Shown here piece by piece: positions 11,835 through 23,015 of a DNA stretch of 64,000 bases. The notes under the pieces were generated by a model. That model did not search any database. It was not told the origin of the DNA and saw nothing but the letters and a program-made list of their open reading frames with translations. Every line of letters starts with the position of its first letter. The stretch's first letter is position 1. The position numbers were made by a program, and so were the translations under genes. This stretch comes from Ochotona curzoniae (lineage: Eukaryota; Chordata; Mammalia; Lagomorpha; Ochotonidae): positions 2,293,501 to 2,357,500 of the forward strand of contig NW_024465655.1 of the NCBI RefSeq assembly GCF_017591425.1. The letters are read 5' to 3'.

Positions 11835-13079
11835 TTTTTTTATATTAAAAAGGAGCAAGTGTGGTTAAGGATGTGGAGAAATTGGAAGTCGGAACTCAGT
11901 GAATCAAGGGATGAGCAAAGACTTGATTGAATTTCTTCCCTTGTAAGAAATTCTAACACACACTACAACATGGCTGAACTTTGAGGGCATGATGGTAAGT
12001 AAAAAAAATGTCAGTCCCCAAAGGACAAATACTGTACAAGTTCACTTATATGAGGAGCCGAGAATACTTTGATCCTTACAATCAAAAAGTAGAATGTTGG
12101 AACCAGGGATAGCAGGGAAGGGGATTGAGGGATTAATATTCCATTGGTAGGATTTCAGTTTGCTGAGAAGAAACATGTTTTGGAAATAGACATTGGTGCT
12201 GAGAGTGTGAGATGAATGCCCAAGCTGCCAGTGGCTTATAATCTTACTGAGAGGTAAACAGGACAGTCTAGGTATCATTTACTATCAAGAAAGAACACTT
12301 ACAGCAAGTTTTTTTTTTAAATCACTAAATATAACTGAAAACTCCCCACCAATGGTTTGAGAGCCCCTGATCATAGGAGGCTCCAGTGTGTCCAGGTGAG
12401 TGTGGAGAGCACTTTCCCAGATTAAGGAAGAAAGCCAACTGGCTTCCAAGCAACCAAGATATCATCAAACCAAGGACCCAGGAAACACTTCCTATGTCAG
12501 ACCTGTCAAACCTGCTTTCTAAAAAGTTTTTATATCCTTCCATTTTCTGCTCAATTAGCAGTCAAATCTCACCCAATGATCTGTGCACTTTGCTTCATGG
12601 GGAAGGAGCACAGTAGCATTTGGGAAGTTGTACTGTCTCCTGCAGTAAGTCCCTGGGATGAATCTGGACTTGCTGGCGAGGTGGTGGCTGCTTGGAGACA
12701 AGCGATGATGGCCAGGGAGTCTTGAGACCTGCAGGGAGGGGCAGGACAAACTCAATCCAGACCTGTTCCATAGACTGAAAAGCTAAAAGGCTCTTCAATC
12801 ATACTTACTAGCGTGATCTGATTTTGACAGAGTAGAGGGACATATATGTATTTGTATATATGTATATATATATATATGTGTGTAGAATAAATTCCTAGAG
12901 AGATATCAATGACAATTTAAATGTTGATTGCATCTGGGTGGCTGGCTTCATGGCTACTTTTTACTTTGAGTGCTTGTAAGTTTCTGTGTCACCTGTTGTC
13001 TTCAAAAGAGCGAGTAAAGGAAAATCATTTTTATTTTAAAATATCAGAAAAGAATTGAGAGGAGTTATTAGGGGCTTAG
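11835..13079. other. Unassigned sequence with a TA-rich microsatellite
   Basis: A (TA)n/(TATG)n tract occupies 12842-12884. Around it I see no gene or dispersed repeat. Short frames overlap on both strands at 12325-12800 with no domain. Confidence 0.45.
12842..12884. repeat. (TA)n / (TATG)n microsatellite
   Basis: Alternating TATATG and TATA units ending in GTGTGTAG. It is an imperfect simple repeat with no gene association. Confidence 0.9.
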
Positions 13080-13240
13080 ACTCGAGGGTTCCTTACGTGT
13101 AAATTACACAAAGTTCTTGCCTTTCTCACTTCATCTGTAACGTTACAGACCTGACCACCAGTTTACTCATTCTGAGATCACCACGCTTGCTGCATATTTG
13201 TGTGTGCAGGAAATACATTTTATTCACACAGGTCAGAGAA
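13080..13240. other. Unassigned sequence
   Basis: Nothing recognised in this interval. Confidence 0.35.
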
Positions 13241-13665
13241 GATTAGGAAGGGCATTAGAGTAATTAAGGTCACTGGACTCTGTCCTTTCACAAATCCTTA
13301 AATCCAACTCTAATCCCATTTATTAATGCCACAAACTGAAGGGTTAATTGCCAGAGTCTAGCTGCCGCCTACCCACCAGATGCAGATGTTATAGTATTAA
13401 ATGTTGTTAGCACACCACCACGCTGCTTTGTGGCAGCAGCGGGGGGCCAATGTAGCCGGTACTCCGAGCTGCAGACTTATTAGCTCTGAAGAAGTTATCC
13501 CTAGGGTAGCTCATTATCACTGGCATGAGCACAGAATGTTCCATGACAGGGAGTGTCTGAGATGAAACGACCCAATTAAGACGGGGCAGGCGTATGGTGA
13601 CTATGCAATAGGAGCAGATGCCGTCAACTCCTGAGCTGTCACCATGATCGCTGGCGCTGAGCCAA
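13241..13665. promoter_or_regulatory. Candidate conserved non-coding block
   Basis: This repeat-free stretch has moderately balanced composition, unlike the A+T-rich flanks. It contains several homeodomain-type core words: TAATTA at 13261-13266, TAATTG at 13345-13350, CAATTA at 13573-13578. It also has a G-rich patch near 13440 and a CTTTGTGG word near 13426. Clustering of such words in unique DNA is what many vertebrate enhancers look like, but these short words also occur by chance. Conservation cannot be judged from one genome, so this is an inference of low certainty. Confidence 0.2.
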
Positions 13666-14212
13666 TGCCCACCCCCCAGGAGCTGACTGGCTCTGGCTGT
13701 GCAGGTCCTATCCCTGCTTGCCTCATTGGGCTGTGTTACTCGACTTCCAGCCTAAGTCAACCTGCATGGGCAATCCTGCTGGCTCGGGAACCTTTTGCAG
13801 TAAACCTTCCCAAGGTAGAGACCAAGGGCGCAAAGGAACTGATCCGAGCTTTAACCTCTTTTTGTTGTTTCTCTTTTTTGTTCTGATTTTGACAAAGGTT
13901 CTATGAGGAATTGATAGTTTCTGCAGGTGGTCATGATGATCGGCCTTCCAATGCATTATCCCAACCTCTGGGATCATTGATAAGGAAAAGCTTGTGAGGG
14001 TCATGGGAAACTTGTTGCCAGTATTGTGACACAAACAGAGGCCAAAGGAGCTCCTCTGAACAGGCCAAGATTCTGACTTCATACGCTGAACACTCCAAGG
14101 TCTGCATTTCATGCAAAGAAGGAGTTAAGACTCCTGAAGTGCGCATCGTTGACATGTATTAAAGCATTGTACTATACTCTATGAAGAAGTGCAACTATAT
14201 TGAGAGGGTCAC
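13666..14212. other. Unassigned sequence
   Basis: No repeat recognised. Open frames on both strands (13644-13886 plus, 13723-14112 minus) overlap and show no domain. Confidence 0.4.
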
Positions 14213-14540
14213 TTTCTTTTTTTAAGATTTATTTTATTTTATTGGAAAGTCAGATCTACAGAGAAGGGGAGAGACAGAAAAGATCTTACATCCATTGATT
14301 CATTCCCCAAGCGGTTGCAATGGCTACAGCTGAGCCGATCCGAACCCAGGAGCCAGGAGCCTCTTCCAGGTCTCCCAAATGGTGCAGGGTCCCAAGGCTT
14401 TGGATCATCCTCCACTGCTTTCCCAGGCCACAAGCAAGGAGCTGGATGGAAAGTGGGGCCACCAGGACACGAACTACCACCAATATGGGTTCCGGGTATG
14501 TGCAAAGCAAGGACTTTAGTCGCTATGCTACCGCACATGG
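14213..14540 (-). mobile_element. C-SINE, nearly full length, antisense
   Basis: In plus-strand reading it has the T-rich tail, then AAAGTCAGATCTACAGAGAA, GATTCATTCCCCAAGCGG, CCGATCCGAACCCAGGAGCC, CCCAAGGCTTTGG and GCTTTCCCAGGCCACAAGCA. The reversed head (GGACTTTAGTCGCTATGCTA) follows. This is the complete C-SINE in reverse. All open frames between 14239 and 14599 are SINE shadows. Confidence 0.92.
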
Positions 14541-14815
14541 GTAATCTTTTTTTGAAGAAATCATTCAAGGAAATGAAAATGCTAATTGTCCTGATCTGAT
14601 GGTTACATATTATAGGTGTACATCAAATTATCACACTGCATCCCGTAAGTATACATAATTCAAGTAATACTCGTTAATAAATGAAAGCCCTGTTGATAAT
14701 ATTTGAGGAAAGGCTTGACTGTTGGCTTGTTCATTTTACTTTTCCTTCTTTTTGACTATATCATTTCCAAATGTTCCAGAGTAGAAATATAATCCTTTCT
14801 AAAGAAAAAGAGAAT
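14541..14815. other. Unassigned sequence
   Basis: Nothing recognised. Confidence 0.35.
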
Positions 14816-15132
14816 GGTTGGTAGTGTGGTATACCAGCTAGTTCACCACTTGGGACTCCTGAATCAGAGTACCTTGCTGGAGTCCCGGTTCCAGTTCCAA
14901 TCCAGCTTCCTGCTAATGTGCATCCCTGGCAGTAGCAGGTGAGGCTTAAATAGCAACAGCTCTGCTACTTGCCCACGCAGAGTTCCAGGCTCCTGGCTTC
15001 AGCCTGACTCAACTCCGGCCCTTGGTGCCCATGTGAAAAATGAACAAGAAAGTTGAAGGGCTCCATCTCCTTCTGTGTCCCTCTGTGCGTGTCTCTCGCC
15101 CGCTCAAATACAATGAAAATAAATCGATATTG
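14816..15132 (+). mobile_element. Old C-SINE, full length, diverged
   Basis: It carries the older-subfamily layout: a head around GTGTGGTATACCAGCTAGTT, GAGTCCCGGTTCCAGTTCC, CCAATCCAGCTTCCTGCTAA, the GCTCCTGGCTTCAGCCTGAC block, and a CTCAAATACAATGAAAATAAATC tail. The GCTTCAGCCTG form instead of the young GCTTCGGATCGG form marks an older subfamily. Confidence 0.85.
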
Positions 15133-17870
15133 TCAACAATAAAAGACACCCAGAAAATGCTATTTTTCTTGTCATTCAGCCAATGGTACGGTAGCTTTTC
15201 GTTCTTGCTCTCAATCCTATAGCAGCATGTATCTCCCTACAAATCTGCTTCTCACTACACTGACAGAAGCCCATGAAGAAATCGCTCAGCAACACTGCAC
15301 TCTAAAAATAAAATCTCACATGGGACTGTAACCCTGGAGCCCAACGAAAGACTCTTTACTAGAAGAGCTGGAACCAGCAAGCTCTTCTCCAACCTAGAGA
15401 GGATGTCCTCGTGTACTTTCTGAGCGTTCTTCAGAAAGAGGACAGTCAGCCTTGAGCCCCACGCTACTTCCTTTGCAATTGGTCTTTTCTCTCTTTTGCC
15501 CTCATGCCAGGAAGGGTAAAACAAAATAACCCACTTCCACACCATGCTGGGAAGCTAAAGGCTTTTTCAGACATAATCAGAAAGACATAAAAAGCAACTT
15601 ACTCAGCTCTATCTGACGTCCAGCTGACCACCACATCCTTTTTGCCATGTGAACTTGAATTTAGACATGTGCCAGCAGAGGGAACTTTAAGGCATGTCGT
15701 GAGGGAATGACCCACCTCGTAAGCTGACTTCCCACTAGGCATGGGCCTAAGTGCTTGGCATGAACTAGAACATAGCACTGGGTCCTGATCCTCATCTGGG
15801 TCCACGAACAACAGTGCAGGAGCCAGACGAAGCCTGCAGCTTGGTTCTGCAAACAGTTTGATTGGGACATAGCCAAGACCATTTATTTAGATGCTCTATG
15901 GCTATTTTGTGCTGCCACAGCAAAACTGAGTACCCAGGGCTCATTTATTTTAAAGATTTACTATTTGTCCCTGCCAAACCAAATCAGCATTTAAAGAATA
16001 AGTCCTTAAACTTCCTCCTAAGCGAACGGCGCCAGTGGAAGAGCGTGTTTTGATCTGAGAAAGATGAGACATGAATGACTGCTGGATTTTTTATGACATG
16101 AAACAATAATTGTTAGATTTCTCAAGCTCAATAAAGCTATTTAAGTTATCTTTTTTATCTTAATGCCTACTTTAGATGCACAGGAAAATGAAATAAATAA
16201 AATGAAACATTTACTTTGTTCTCACAAAAAAGGAATGGGATGCCACCAGCGTCATTGGCATTAGGTTTCACTGCATGACTTTCACATAAAAGAAACCAGA
16301 AAATATTTGATGTGTGACTTTATTGTGATACGGTATCACTAATATGAATTTGATGGGGAGCGGTGGAGAAAACTCTGCTTAAAATTAAATCCTCATATGT
16401 TTCCTTTTGGTACAATTTTCACAATTTTCATCTTAAATGCTAGTTTCACTTTCAAGATCTTTTTCTCCTTGGCTTTTTTACCACTCCAGTCGCTGAGCAA
16501 ATGTGCCTCACCCCATTCAGACTTTCTAGGTCCTCAAGAGAAGGCAATATTATAAAATCCTGCCAGTGAGCAAGCCTTGAGAGCTGCGCAGCCTCTACTG
16601 ACACCCAGCCAGGTCCCTTCCAAGTACCCTTGGCAACCCGATGACTTTAAACAGACACCATGGAAGGTTCTAGGCCGGCTCAGTTCAGACTAGGGGCAAA
16701 ACCTGCCGGAAGCCAGCGTGCCCTCAAGGCCACAACCATGTGTCTCAGACACCCAGCATGGAATGAGGCAGAAGAAACCAATCAGGAACGAAACTGGAAT
16801 TCTCCCCCAACAAGCACAGGAAGTAGAGACAAACGCCTTCCTGCCACAAATCTAATCCGGGCTTGTGTCACTCTCCAGTACACAGGCGATGAACGTCCTC
16901 CCTGGCTAACTGTCAGGCGTCCTCTTCTTCAAGAACAATGGTGGGGATAGCGGTGAAAGTTCTGGCTGGAATGCAGCTTGGAGGGTTCCACTTCCTGCGC
17001 ATTCTGTGTGTCAGTTAGCAGAGTTGGGTTGCCTTTGCTCTGTCCAAGGCTCCTCTGAGAACAGCCTGTAACCTTAACTCATTACTCAGTGGTTATGCGA
17101 GAGCCAAACACTCGGCTTCTAGCACACACTCTCGGGACCTGTCAGGTCATGCTGTGCAGGCAGGGCAGGACAACCCCCAGCCACACACAGCCCTGGCCAA
17201 GCAGCATCTACTTCTCCTGGCATTGATTCCTCCTTCTTCAGAGGTCACTGGAAGAGAGAAGGAAGTTGGTTCCATGTTTGTTATTCTTTAGTTCCGTTCC
17301 AGAGAGCTTGTGGTGTTCCACGGGCATGCTCCAGCAGCTCAGAACAGAGCCAGTCCCTCCTGGCCAGGGCTGGCAGCTTGTTCCCCTCAAATGCCTTTCC
17401 TCCACTCATCCCGAGGCAACCTTACCTGTTGGGGCACAGTGTCCCGAGGCAACCTCACCTGTTGGGGTGCAGCTTAACCGTGACCCTCTCCCTGCCTCCC
17501 TTCTGCCTCTCCCAACCAGAGCTTGCTGTTTTTTGTGCTCCAATTTCCTCACATCTTGCATATCAACAATCTCCACGTGGAACTAACCTTAGTTAGCACG
17601 TGGTCTCCTCATCTCTGTATTTCTCTTTGTAGTCAGAATACCCATTCAACAGGTCTCTGTTGATGACTGATGAGACAATGGGATTCCGGGTTATTTTTAA
17701 AGTGTGCTAATTAAAATGATCTAAAAATCAGTATTAAGTGTTCTTTTAGATAATGGCCAAAGAATCAATTAACATTACATTCATCCACAGTTATTAAAAG
17801 AGAGGAACAAGACTGAGGAGAAAACAGATGATTCAAACACAGCTACTGTAAGACTTTCCTTATTATTACT
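15133..17870. other. Unassigned, mostly unique sequence
   Basis: About 2.7 kb without a recognised dispersed repeat or gene. The region near 16560-17560 is more G+C-rich and has longer plus-strand open frames (16660-16950, 17266-17586). These lack domains and splice-site support. A 33-bp direct duplication lies at 17410-17475. Confidence 0.4.
17410..17475. repeat. 33-bp tandem duplication
   Basis: Two adjacent units of 33 bp start with CCCGAGGCAACC at 17410 and 17443 and share CACCTGTTGGGG-type ends with a few substitutions. The length is a multiple of three, so an overlying open frame stays open through both units. Confidence 0.85.
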
Positions 17871-18182
17871 TTTAATTTTTTTTTATCTGGAAGGCAGAGT
17901 TAACAGACAAAGAGGAAAATACAGAAAGAGAATGAGCCCTCCTGTCTCTTGGTTCACTCCCCAGATGACCACAGCAGCCAGAGCTGGGTCAAGCTGAAGA
18001 CAGGAACCTAGAATTCCATTTGGGTCTCCTTACAGGTGCTAGGAGCCCAAACACTTGGGCCATCTTCTCTGATTCAGGCACGTTAGCAGGGAACTGAATA
18101 GGAAGTGAGGCAGCGTCCATGTGGGATGTGAGCATCGCAGACAGCAGCTGAATTGGGAACACCATAGCACAGGTACTAAGGC
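17871..18182 (-). mobile_element. Old C-SINE, antisense
   Basis: Plus-strand reading shows a T-rich tail, then GGAAGGCAGAGTTAACAGAC, GGTTCACTCCCCAGATGACC, the CAGCAGCCAGAGCTGGGTCA block, CACTTGGGCCATC and GCACGTTAGCAGGGAACTGA. A degraded head follows up to about 18182. The CACGTTAGCAGG words indicate the older C-SINE subfamily. Confidence 0.82.
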
Positions 18183-18618
18183 TTTCCTAAAGAAAGTACG
18201 TGGGAAGGATCGCATTCTAGAAGCCAGACACATGGGACGCATAACTTTCCACTGCTCACAATTACCGGAGAGAAAGAGAGAACTATCAGCACTAGGATAA
18301 ATAGCCAAGTTCATGTGCAAAGGGGCTAAGAACAGAAAGGGACAAGGAGCAAAGCAGCAAAAGTGATGAGTATTTCAGTGAGCTGTGTGATAGCCAGCAT
18401 GGGCCTTAAGTTCAAGATATTACCTCACGTGCTTCCACTACAAGGTAAGCAAGCAGAAACTTAGATCCAGAGAAGTTTCGATTAAGGAGGCATCATTTGC
18501 CACACGTTCAGCTCCTGGAAAACATTGTAAATATTACATTGAAATAGCAGGACCTGCACAACTCATGGTTTTTGAAGAATTTCTTGTACTCTCTCAACAG
18601 AAGCTAAGTAAGCATTAT
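18183..18618. other. Unassigned sequence
   Basis: No gene. A weak antisense MIR-like word string (GAAACTTAGATCCAGAGAAG) near 18459-18478 is not strong enough to call alone. Confidence 0.35.
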
Positions 18619-19185
18619 GTTGGAAAGATATGCCTACTTATTGTTGGGCCAAGCAGAAGCAACTCCTGAAGCAGCTGAGTGCATTAGAGGACGAGAGAGC
18701 TTATGCAAGCCAGGCACATCTAATAACCTTGGAACACCAGGCAAAAGACTGAGCCCTGGTGCTCTGTCGCCTTCCTGCCTCCCTGGGCCACCGAAAAAAT
18801 GGAACAGAGCTCCACTCGTAGCCTCAATGTTATCCTTCCTGAGGTCAAGCAGGTGCTCCCATCCAGAAATGTTTCAAATGCCGAGTCTGCTCAGAAGAGC
18901 AATACCCACCACGATGACACATCGCAAGCATGCGCAAACTGAGCAGTTACCACCTCCCCCATCTCCCGCACCTGACATGTGTAAAAGCCCAGTGCTGTAT
19001 GCTCTGGGCTGCCATTTCCCTCATGTGGTCACTCTGCTGTGTGGAAGTGATCCTGGGCTGTCTACCATCACGGGTCAGTCCATCAGATTCTCCCTCTCTC
19101 TCCTGATGAATAAAACACTTTATCTAAACCAAGACTCTCTCAATTGCTTTGATCCTCTACCAGCAGACTGTTGCTCTGCTTCACT
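18619..19185 (+). mobile_element. Possible solo LTR
   Basis: Starts near a TG and ends near a CA. It contains a GATGAATAAAACAC poly(A)-signal context at about 19104-19117, followed by about 70 bases of C/T-rich sequence, as expected for the R/U5 end of a retroviral LTR. Composition differs from the flanks. It also holds a 190-codon open frame (18617-19189) without any domain, which I attribute to the LTR-like composition. No target duplication was found, so the ends and family are uncertain. Confidence 0.33.
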
Positions 19186-20065
19186 CTGAGAGACAGCCTT
19201 GCCAGCACGTCCTGGCTACCAACAGCAAACATGTGCAGTTTCTGCTGTGTGGTGTGAGTTTGTGACTCAAAACGCTAACATTTACAGTCTAAGAGAGGCA
19301 TTTGATGACCTAGAAATTCCCCTATTAGTAGAGACATTGCTTGACAAGCGCAACAGAAATCATGGATAACAAAGGTCACAATACGCAACCCTGTCTGTAA
19401 CAGAAAGGAACCAACCAAGAGCTAACTCTACCAGCTGGACAACACACACCCAAGCTGTAGGCTATTCACAGCATGAAATAGTACCTAGCATTTTATTTTC
19501 AAGTGCTTCCTGTGGACAAGCTTTGCCATGTAACACCCCGCAGTAGGAGGAAGACATGAGGTAGATGGGGTACAGACTTCCTCATCACAAATCTGTTATT
19601 CCAGAAATTATTCAGCCCTAATGGAAAGATGAGAAAACCAAGACACGGAAGAGTTGCTAAATTTGACTCAAGTGGTCCAAGATGCAGACACTTGATTTCT
19701 TTCTTTATTCAGCCAATGCCATCACTGAAGCTAATTTTACTGGAAGCAAAATAAAAGCTATCATTCATTTGCATCAACTCCAGAATATTCCAGAAGGGCT
19801 CAAATTTAGATTTTGGTTAGAAGGTGACTTTTCTTTTTTTTTTTTTTCCTCTTGGGAGAAGCTGTCTCCTGATCACTTCCATGAGAAACTGAGAACAAAA
19901 GACTGTGGCTGCCCTCGTTTTTAGAGTATTTGCAGATTGTTCCTTCTAGAGTATCCTGGGCTTTCTCCATGAGGATTGTAGAGAACCAACGCTCCGGGGA
20001 AGCAGTATCATCAAAATGCTTCAGACTAAATATGTCCAAGGGAAATTTTGAAACCACAAGATGCT
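19186..20065. other. Unassigned sequence with a weak MIR/L2-like patch
   Basis: Around 19540-19690 the words GGAAAGATGAGAAAACCAAG and GGTCCAAG resemble an antisense-type MIR or L2 core, but the match is short. Otherwise nothing is recognised. A run of T near 19834-19847 is simple sequence. Confidence 0.35.
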
Positions 20066-21765
20066 TTTTATTTTATTTTATTTTATTTTAAATATTTTTT
20101 ATTTTAACAATCTTTACATGGTTAATTTGTGCATAAAGGGTCAAGGGCTACAGGAAAGTGGGTAAGACTATTATTTCCATATTGTTTCCTTCATAATACT
20201 GAGGTAGAGGGGGATATTGAGGGAGAAGCCCCACCTGATTTCCCACCCACCCCAAGTCCCGCGTGTGGGGCATGCTTCGAGATACTCATTGAAGTGGTTT
20301 CAATAGGTCACCAGTTTTGAAATTGCTGCCAATCTTGCCTCTCCAAACACGATGAGGTTGTTGAAAAATCCATTAATTGACATTGTCCATCATAGCGTTT
20401 CTATTTGCCTGGTATTTTGTTGCTGAGGTGGTTGATTAACTTGTTCCATCTTCTGTCCCTTCATGGTTTGTGTCCTGAGTCTGGCATTTCAATTGGGCAG
20501 ATCACCAAAGAAACTTCGTCTGAGGTGTTCCCAGGCCAGATACTCGTATGCACCAGCGAGCACAGGGCCCAGCACCGTCCATCACCTGGTCAGCTGGTAG
20601 TTGCAAGTGCTAGGTTGCTTCTGTTTTCAGCCCCGCCTTCTACTGGAACCAATGGGTGTTGCAGTCCAGCCTGGTTCTGTACAGCACATACTTGGTCTTC
20701 ACCTAAACCAGTGGGAGCTGCATCCTGATGAGAGCGACCCACAATAACCCCCACCAGGCCAACCCCCTACCCTGGTTTGCCAATATGTGTGGCAGACCAG
20801 TCCAATCTGACCCACATCCCCCTGGTTGTCGTACATGGCAAATGGCATTGAAGCTTGGATCCATCTACCCAGCTCAACAGTCAAGCCTTCACGGGTGTGG
20901 TTGAGTGCCTCTCTGTCTAGCTACCCCAGCCCCTGTCCTAGTTCCCGTGCCTTCCTGTGGCAGTGGTAACCCAAGAGCGGGGAACCCACTATTTCCCTCC
21001 CAAGTCTCTCACTCCCGGATTGTGCACTTTCCAGGTGGTTCTGCAGTTTAACTTGACAGGATTAGCCCCCAGTGCCAGTTTCTGCCAGCTGATGCTACGG
21101 CTATGCCCAAACAGCCCTCTCCCATTCTAATTGTAGGTTGCACCCAAGGAACAATCAACCCATCCTGGCTTTTCCCTGGTCTAGTCCACATGAGGCGCAC
21201 AGGTGTTGTAGCCCTGCTTAGTCTGGTCTGCCCCCATCCCAGTTCATGCTCTCCAGTGGGAGTAGCTGTCCAGCAGGGGAACCTCCCCTTATTCCCCCGC
21301 TGGCTCTGTCCCCTCCCCTCCTGTTTCTCACGTGTGTTGGATGAGCACTGCAGTCACATCCGGCACAGTCAACCTCCTCCTGGCATTCTGTAGTGTGGAC
21401 TGGTTTTTATCGCAACCAAACCTGGCTCGACCCTTACTCTGTTCTGGTGCTCGGATTTGCCAGTGATGATGTTAACTGATTAGCCTGGTCTGCCCCCAAT
21501 CCATGCCTAATGTTTGCCAGTGGGAAACTTCTTGTGGCCTGCTCTGGGCTGTTTCCATTCATGCTTCTTGCGCTTACCAGTGGGGTCTGTGTCCTGCCAG
21601 AGGAGTTGCCCAGGCTCCTCCATCAGAACCTCTCCCAGTGCCGGCTTTTGCGCATGCCAGTGGGCCATGAGCCAGCCCTAGCCCAGTTCCTGACTAGCTT
21701 TCGACCCAAGCTGGTTCTTGTTGTTGGATATTTCAGCCCAGCCATGGCTCGTCCAGTCCATTTTA
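20066..21765 (-). mobile_element. Antisense L1-type element, long 3' UTR-like repeat
   Basis: It starts in plus-strand reading with a (TTTTA)n tract at 20068-20100, which on the minus strand is a poly(A) tail. About 1.65 kb of C-rich sequence then runs to about 21750. The sequence contains repeated short words: CCAGTGGG at 20708, 21253, 21517, 21577 and 21657, and GGTCTGCCCCC at about 21223 and 21487. A TTTTATTTTAAT word at the right edge could be the matching target site. I interpret it as the long 3' non-coding region of a lagomorph L1 inserted on the minus strand. A non-L1 element with a similar tail remains possible. Open frames across it (20405-20728, 21103-21393, 21510-21803) are not genes. 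Confidence 0.52.
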
Positions 21766-22514
21766 TTTTAATGAAGGAGAAGAGACCCAGCAAGCAAGGT
21801 TAGAATTTAAGTAATTTTGCTAAACTTCTTATTTAATCGCGGTATTAAACTGGAGGTAAATAAGGAAAAGGTATTAAAACAGAAGATAAGTGGGATTTCT
21901 CTCCAGGCACGATCAACGCAAATGCGCCCTAAGTGGTAAATGGAGATGTTATGTTCTCTTATGGAGCTAAAGTCTTCAGCCAAACCAGCACCTTTGGTGT
22001 GGATGATCATGTGACTCACAGGGACAGGCATCCAAGGGCTTTGCAAGCCAACAAGTTCTGGGGAGACTTCCCAAAGGGGAAACCAGGAGGATATGGGCTT
22101 GGCTGGCTCAGTGATGCGAGCTACCCAGTTCCCTTTGCTGCTTCACACAGATCCACATGGAAAATGTCACGGCTCAGTGCAAAAGCACTTTTACGGTTTT
22201 TGTAAACATCCCCGAATGTTTACAGAGAGCCGTGGAGATTCGACTGTCTTCTGGAAGGAGCCAGCAGAAAGAATGATTACAGAGAGGGCAAGGGGCTATC
22301 GTTAACCCCGAAAGCAGTCCAGGGGAGGGTTAGACAATATGGTGGAAGTGAAAAAGCTGCAACGCTTCATAAGCCTGTGAAACACCAATGTGGAAGTTCG
22401 TAGAGGAAGTTGCTATGAAATGAGAAACAGAAGGCTCACAGTTGCCACTCTGACCCTGGTGCTAAAGGCTGGTCTACACTGACTGAAAATGCAAAGGCAA
22501 CGTCCTTTGATGTC
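21766..22514. other. Unassigned sequence
   Basis: No gene or repeat recognised. Confidence 0.35.
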
Positions 22515-23015
22515 CTTGTTTGAAAAACAGCTTTACTGGCCTTCAGTGCTCTGAACATTTTAAATTGCCCAGTTTGATGAGTTCTGACATCCATGAAGCC
22601 ATCATTCATGATGTCATCTCCACCATTATGCTAATGAACATATCCATCACTGCCAAAGTTGATTCATGCTGTAAGTAAGCTTTTCCTCCCCACACTCCCC
22701 GTCCCCTTCTCCAAGCAACTGTGGATCTGCCATACAGATTAGTCTCATTTTCCAGAATTTTGTATAATTGAAACCATACAACTTTCATTTGGCTTATTTT
22801 CCGGGCAAAAATTATTTGGTGGATTCATTCGTATGATATCTCATAATTTCGTTTCGTTCTTTTTCATTATTAGGGATAACATTTTATGGCATGTATTCTC
22901 CGTAATTTACTTATCCATTTACCCATTAATAATTTTTTTGACTTGTGACCATCCATACTCTTGTCTGTTTGGGATAAATGTTCATTAAATACAATTTTAT
23001 TAGAGGTCATTGTTT
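22515..23015 (-). mobile_element. Ancient L1M 3' end, antisense
   Basis: Read on the plus strand it has the antisense 3' UTR order of old L1M families: AAAAACAGCTTTACTGG, CATCACTGCCAAAGTTGATT, GTATAATTGAAACCATACAA, TTTTCATTATTAGGGATAAC, ATTTACTTATCCATTTACCC. The substitution level is high, so the insertion predates lagomorphs. Confidence 0.72.

Noticed and set aside
11332..11868. 178-codon plus-strand open frame
   Set aside because: It runs through two C-SINE copies, including a SINE tail, so it is repeat sequence.
20405..21803. Series of plus-strand Pro/Ser/Cys-rich frames
   Set aside because: They lie within the antisense L1-type repeat and are products of its C-rich composition.
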